From Roseovarius sp. (lineage in GTDB: Bacteria > Pseudomonadota > Alphaproteobacteria > Rhodobacterales > Rhodobacteraceae), in contig JAPOTF010000130.1 of NCBI GenBank assembly GCA_026709325.1, forward strand, positions 1 to 49,790: a stretch of 49,790 bases of DNA, in the 5' to 3' direction. This document shows positions 49,785-49,790 of the stretch, piece after piece (positions within the stretch are counted from its first letter, which is position 1; each line of letters opens with the position of its first letter). The notes beneath the pieces are model-generated. The model did not search any database, had not been told where the DNA came from, and saw only the letters and a list, made by a program, of their open reading frames with translations. A program made the position numbers and the translations under genes.

Positions 49785-49790
49785 ATGGGC
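49785..49790 (+). CDS. Possible start of next gene, cut by window end
   Basis: The window ends in GGGAGAGAGGCAG-ATG-GGC. The purine-rich run is a good ribosome-binding site for the ATG at 49785, so a gene probably begins here and continues outside the window. Only two codons are visible. Confidence 0.35.

Overview
The window looks like an alphaproteobacterial chromosome, most probably Rhodobacterales or a close relative. The evidence is gene order rather than a database match: tRNA-Trp–secE–nusG–rplKAJL–rpoBC; a block of L,D-transpeptidase, YggS, DUF3576 lipoprotein, leuS, lptE, holA; a DUF2125-like secreted protein; PmbA next to a CysQ-type phosphatase; and the str/S10/spc ribosomal operons. 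Base composition is moderate, with more GC-rich coding in the first 4.2 kb and AT-rich islands between genes.

Layout. 0.3–4.2 kb: a tight four-gene unit on + (circularly permuted ATP-grasp protein, alpha-E protein, transglutaminase, Anbu proteasome-like protease), a known conserved neighbourhood of unresolved function. 4.2–5.06 kb: no gene; a decayed GC-rich stretch that may be an IS630-type transposase relic, then a 191-bp AT-rich element with 20-bp terminal inverted repeats and an 11-bp flanking direct repeat, which fits a MITE. 5.06–6.43 kb: a cytochrome P450 on the minus strand with its own promoter. 6.68–19.2 kb: tRNA-Trp, secE, nusG, ribosomal stalk genes and RNA polymerase beta/beta'. 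19.5–31.3 kb: about 12 kb of housekeeping genes separating rpoC from rpsL (L,D-transpeptidase, YggS, DUF3576, leuS–lptE–holA, an SDR, a probably frameshifted DUF2125 protein, PmbA, inositol-phosphatase-like CysQ, DMT transporter). 31.7–46.8 kb: rpsL–rpsG–fusA–tuf followed by S10 and spc genes up to rpmD. 46.8–47.6 kb: an IS630 transposase fragment. 47.6–49.6 kb: amt, a PII-like gene and a STAS-domain gene.

Most interesting points. (1) A 2-oxoglutarate/Fe(II) oxygenase-like gene (41494–42114) sits inside the S10 operon directly behind rplP. The E. coli oxygenase YcfD hydroxylates an arginine of L16, and that arginine is conserved here, so this is a candidate ribosomal-protein hydroxylase of a different oxygenase family. 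(2) The PII protein next to Amt aligns without gaps to E. coli GlnB and keeps Tyr51, but lacks Gln39, Lys58, the glycines of the B-loop and the C-terminal arginines that bind ATP and 2-oxoglutarate. (3) The spc operon stops after rpmD: rplO, secY and the rest are absent and an IS630 remnant lies at the break. (4) The MITE-like element has unusually clear ends.

How the genes work together: most of the window is the transcription and translation machine (RNA polymerase, NusG, elongation factors, about 30 ribosomal proteins, tRNA-Trp, LeuRS) with protein export (SecE), envelope assembly (LptE, L,D-transpeptidase) and replication (HolA). Accessory modules (Anbu cluster, P450, Amt–PII–STAS) sit at the edges of this core or at breaks in it.
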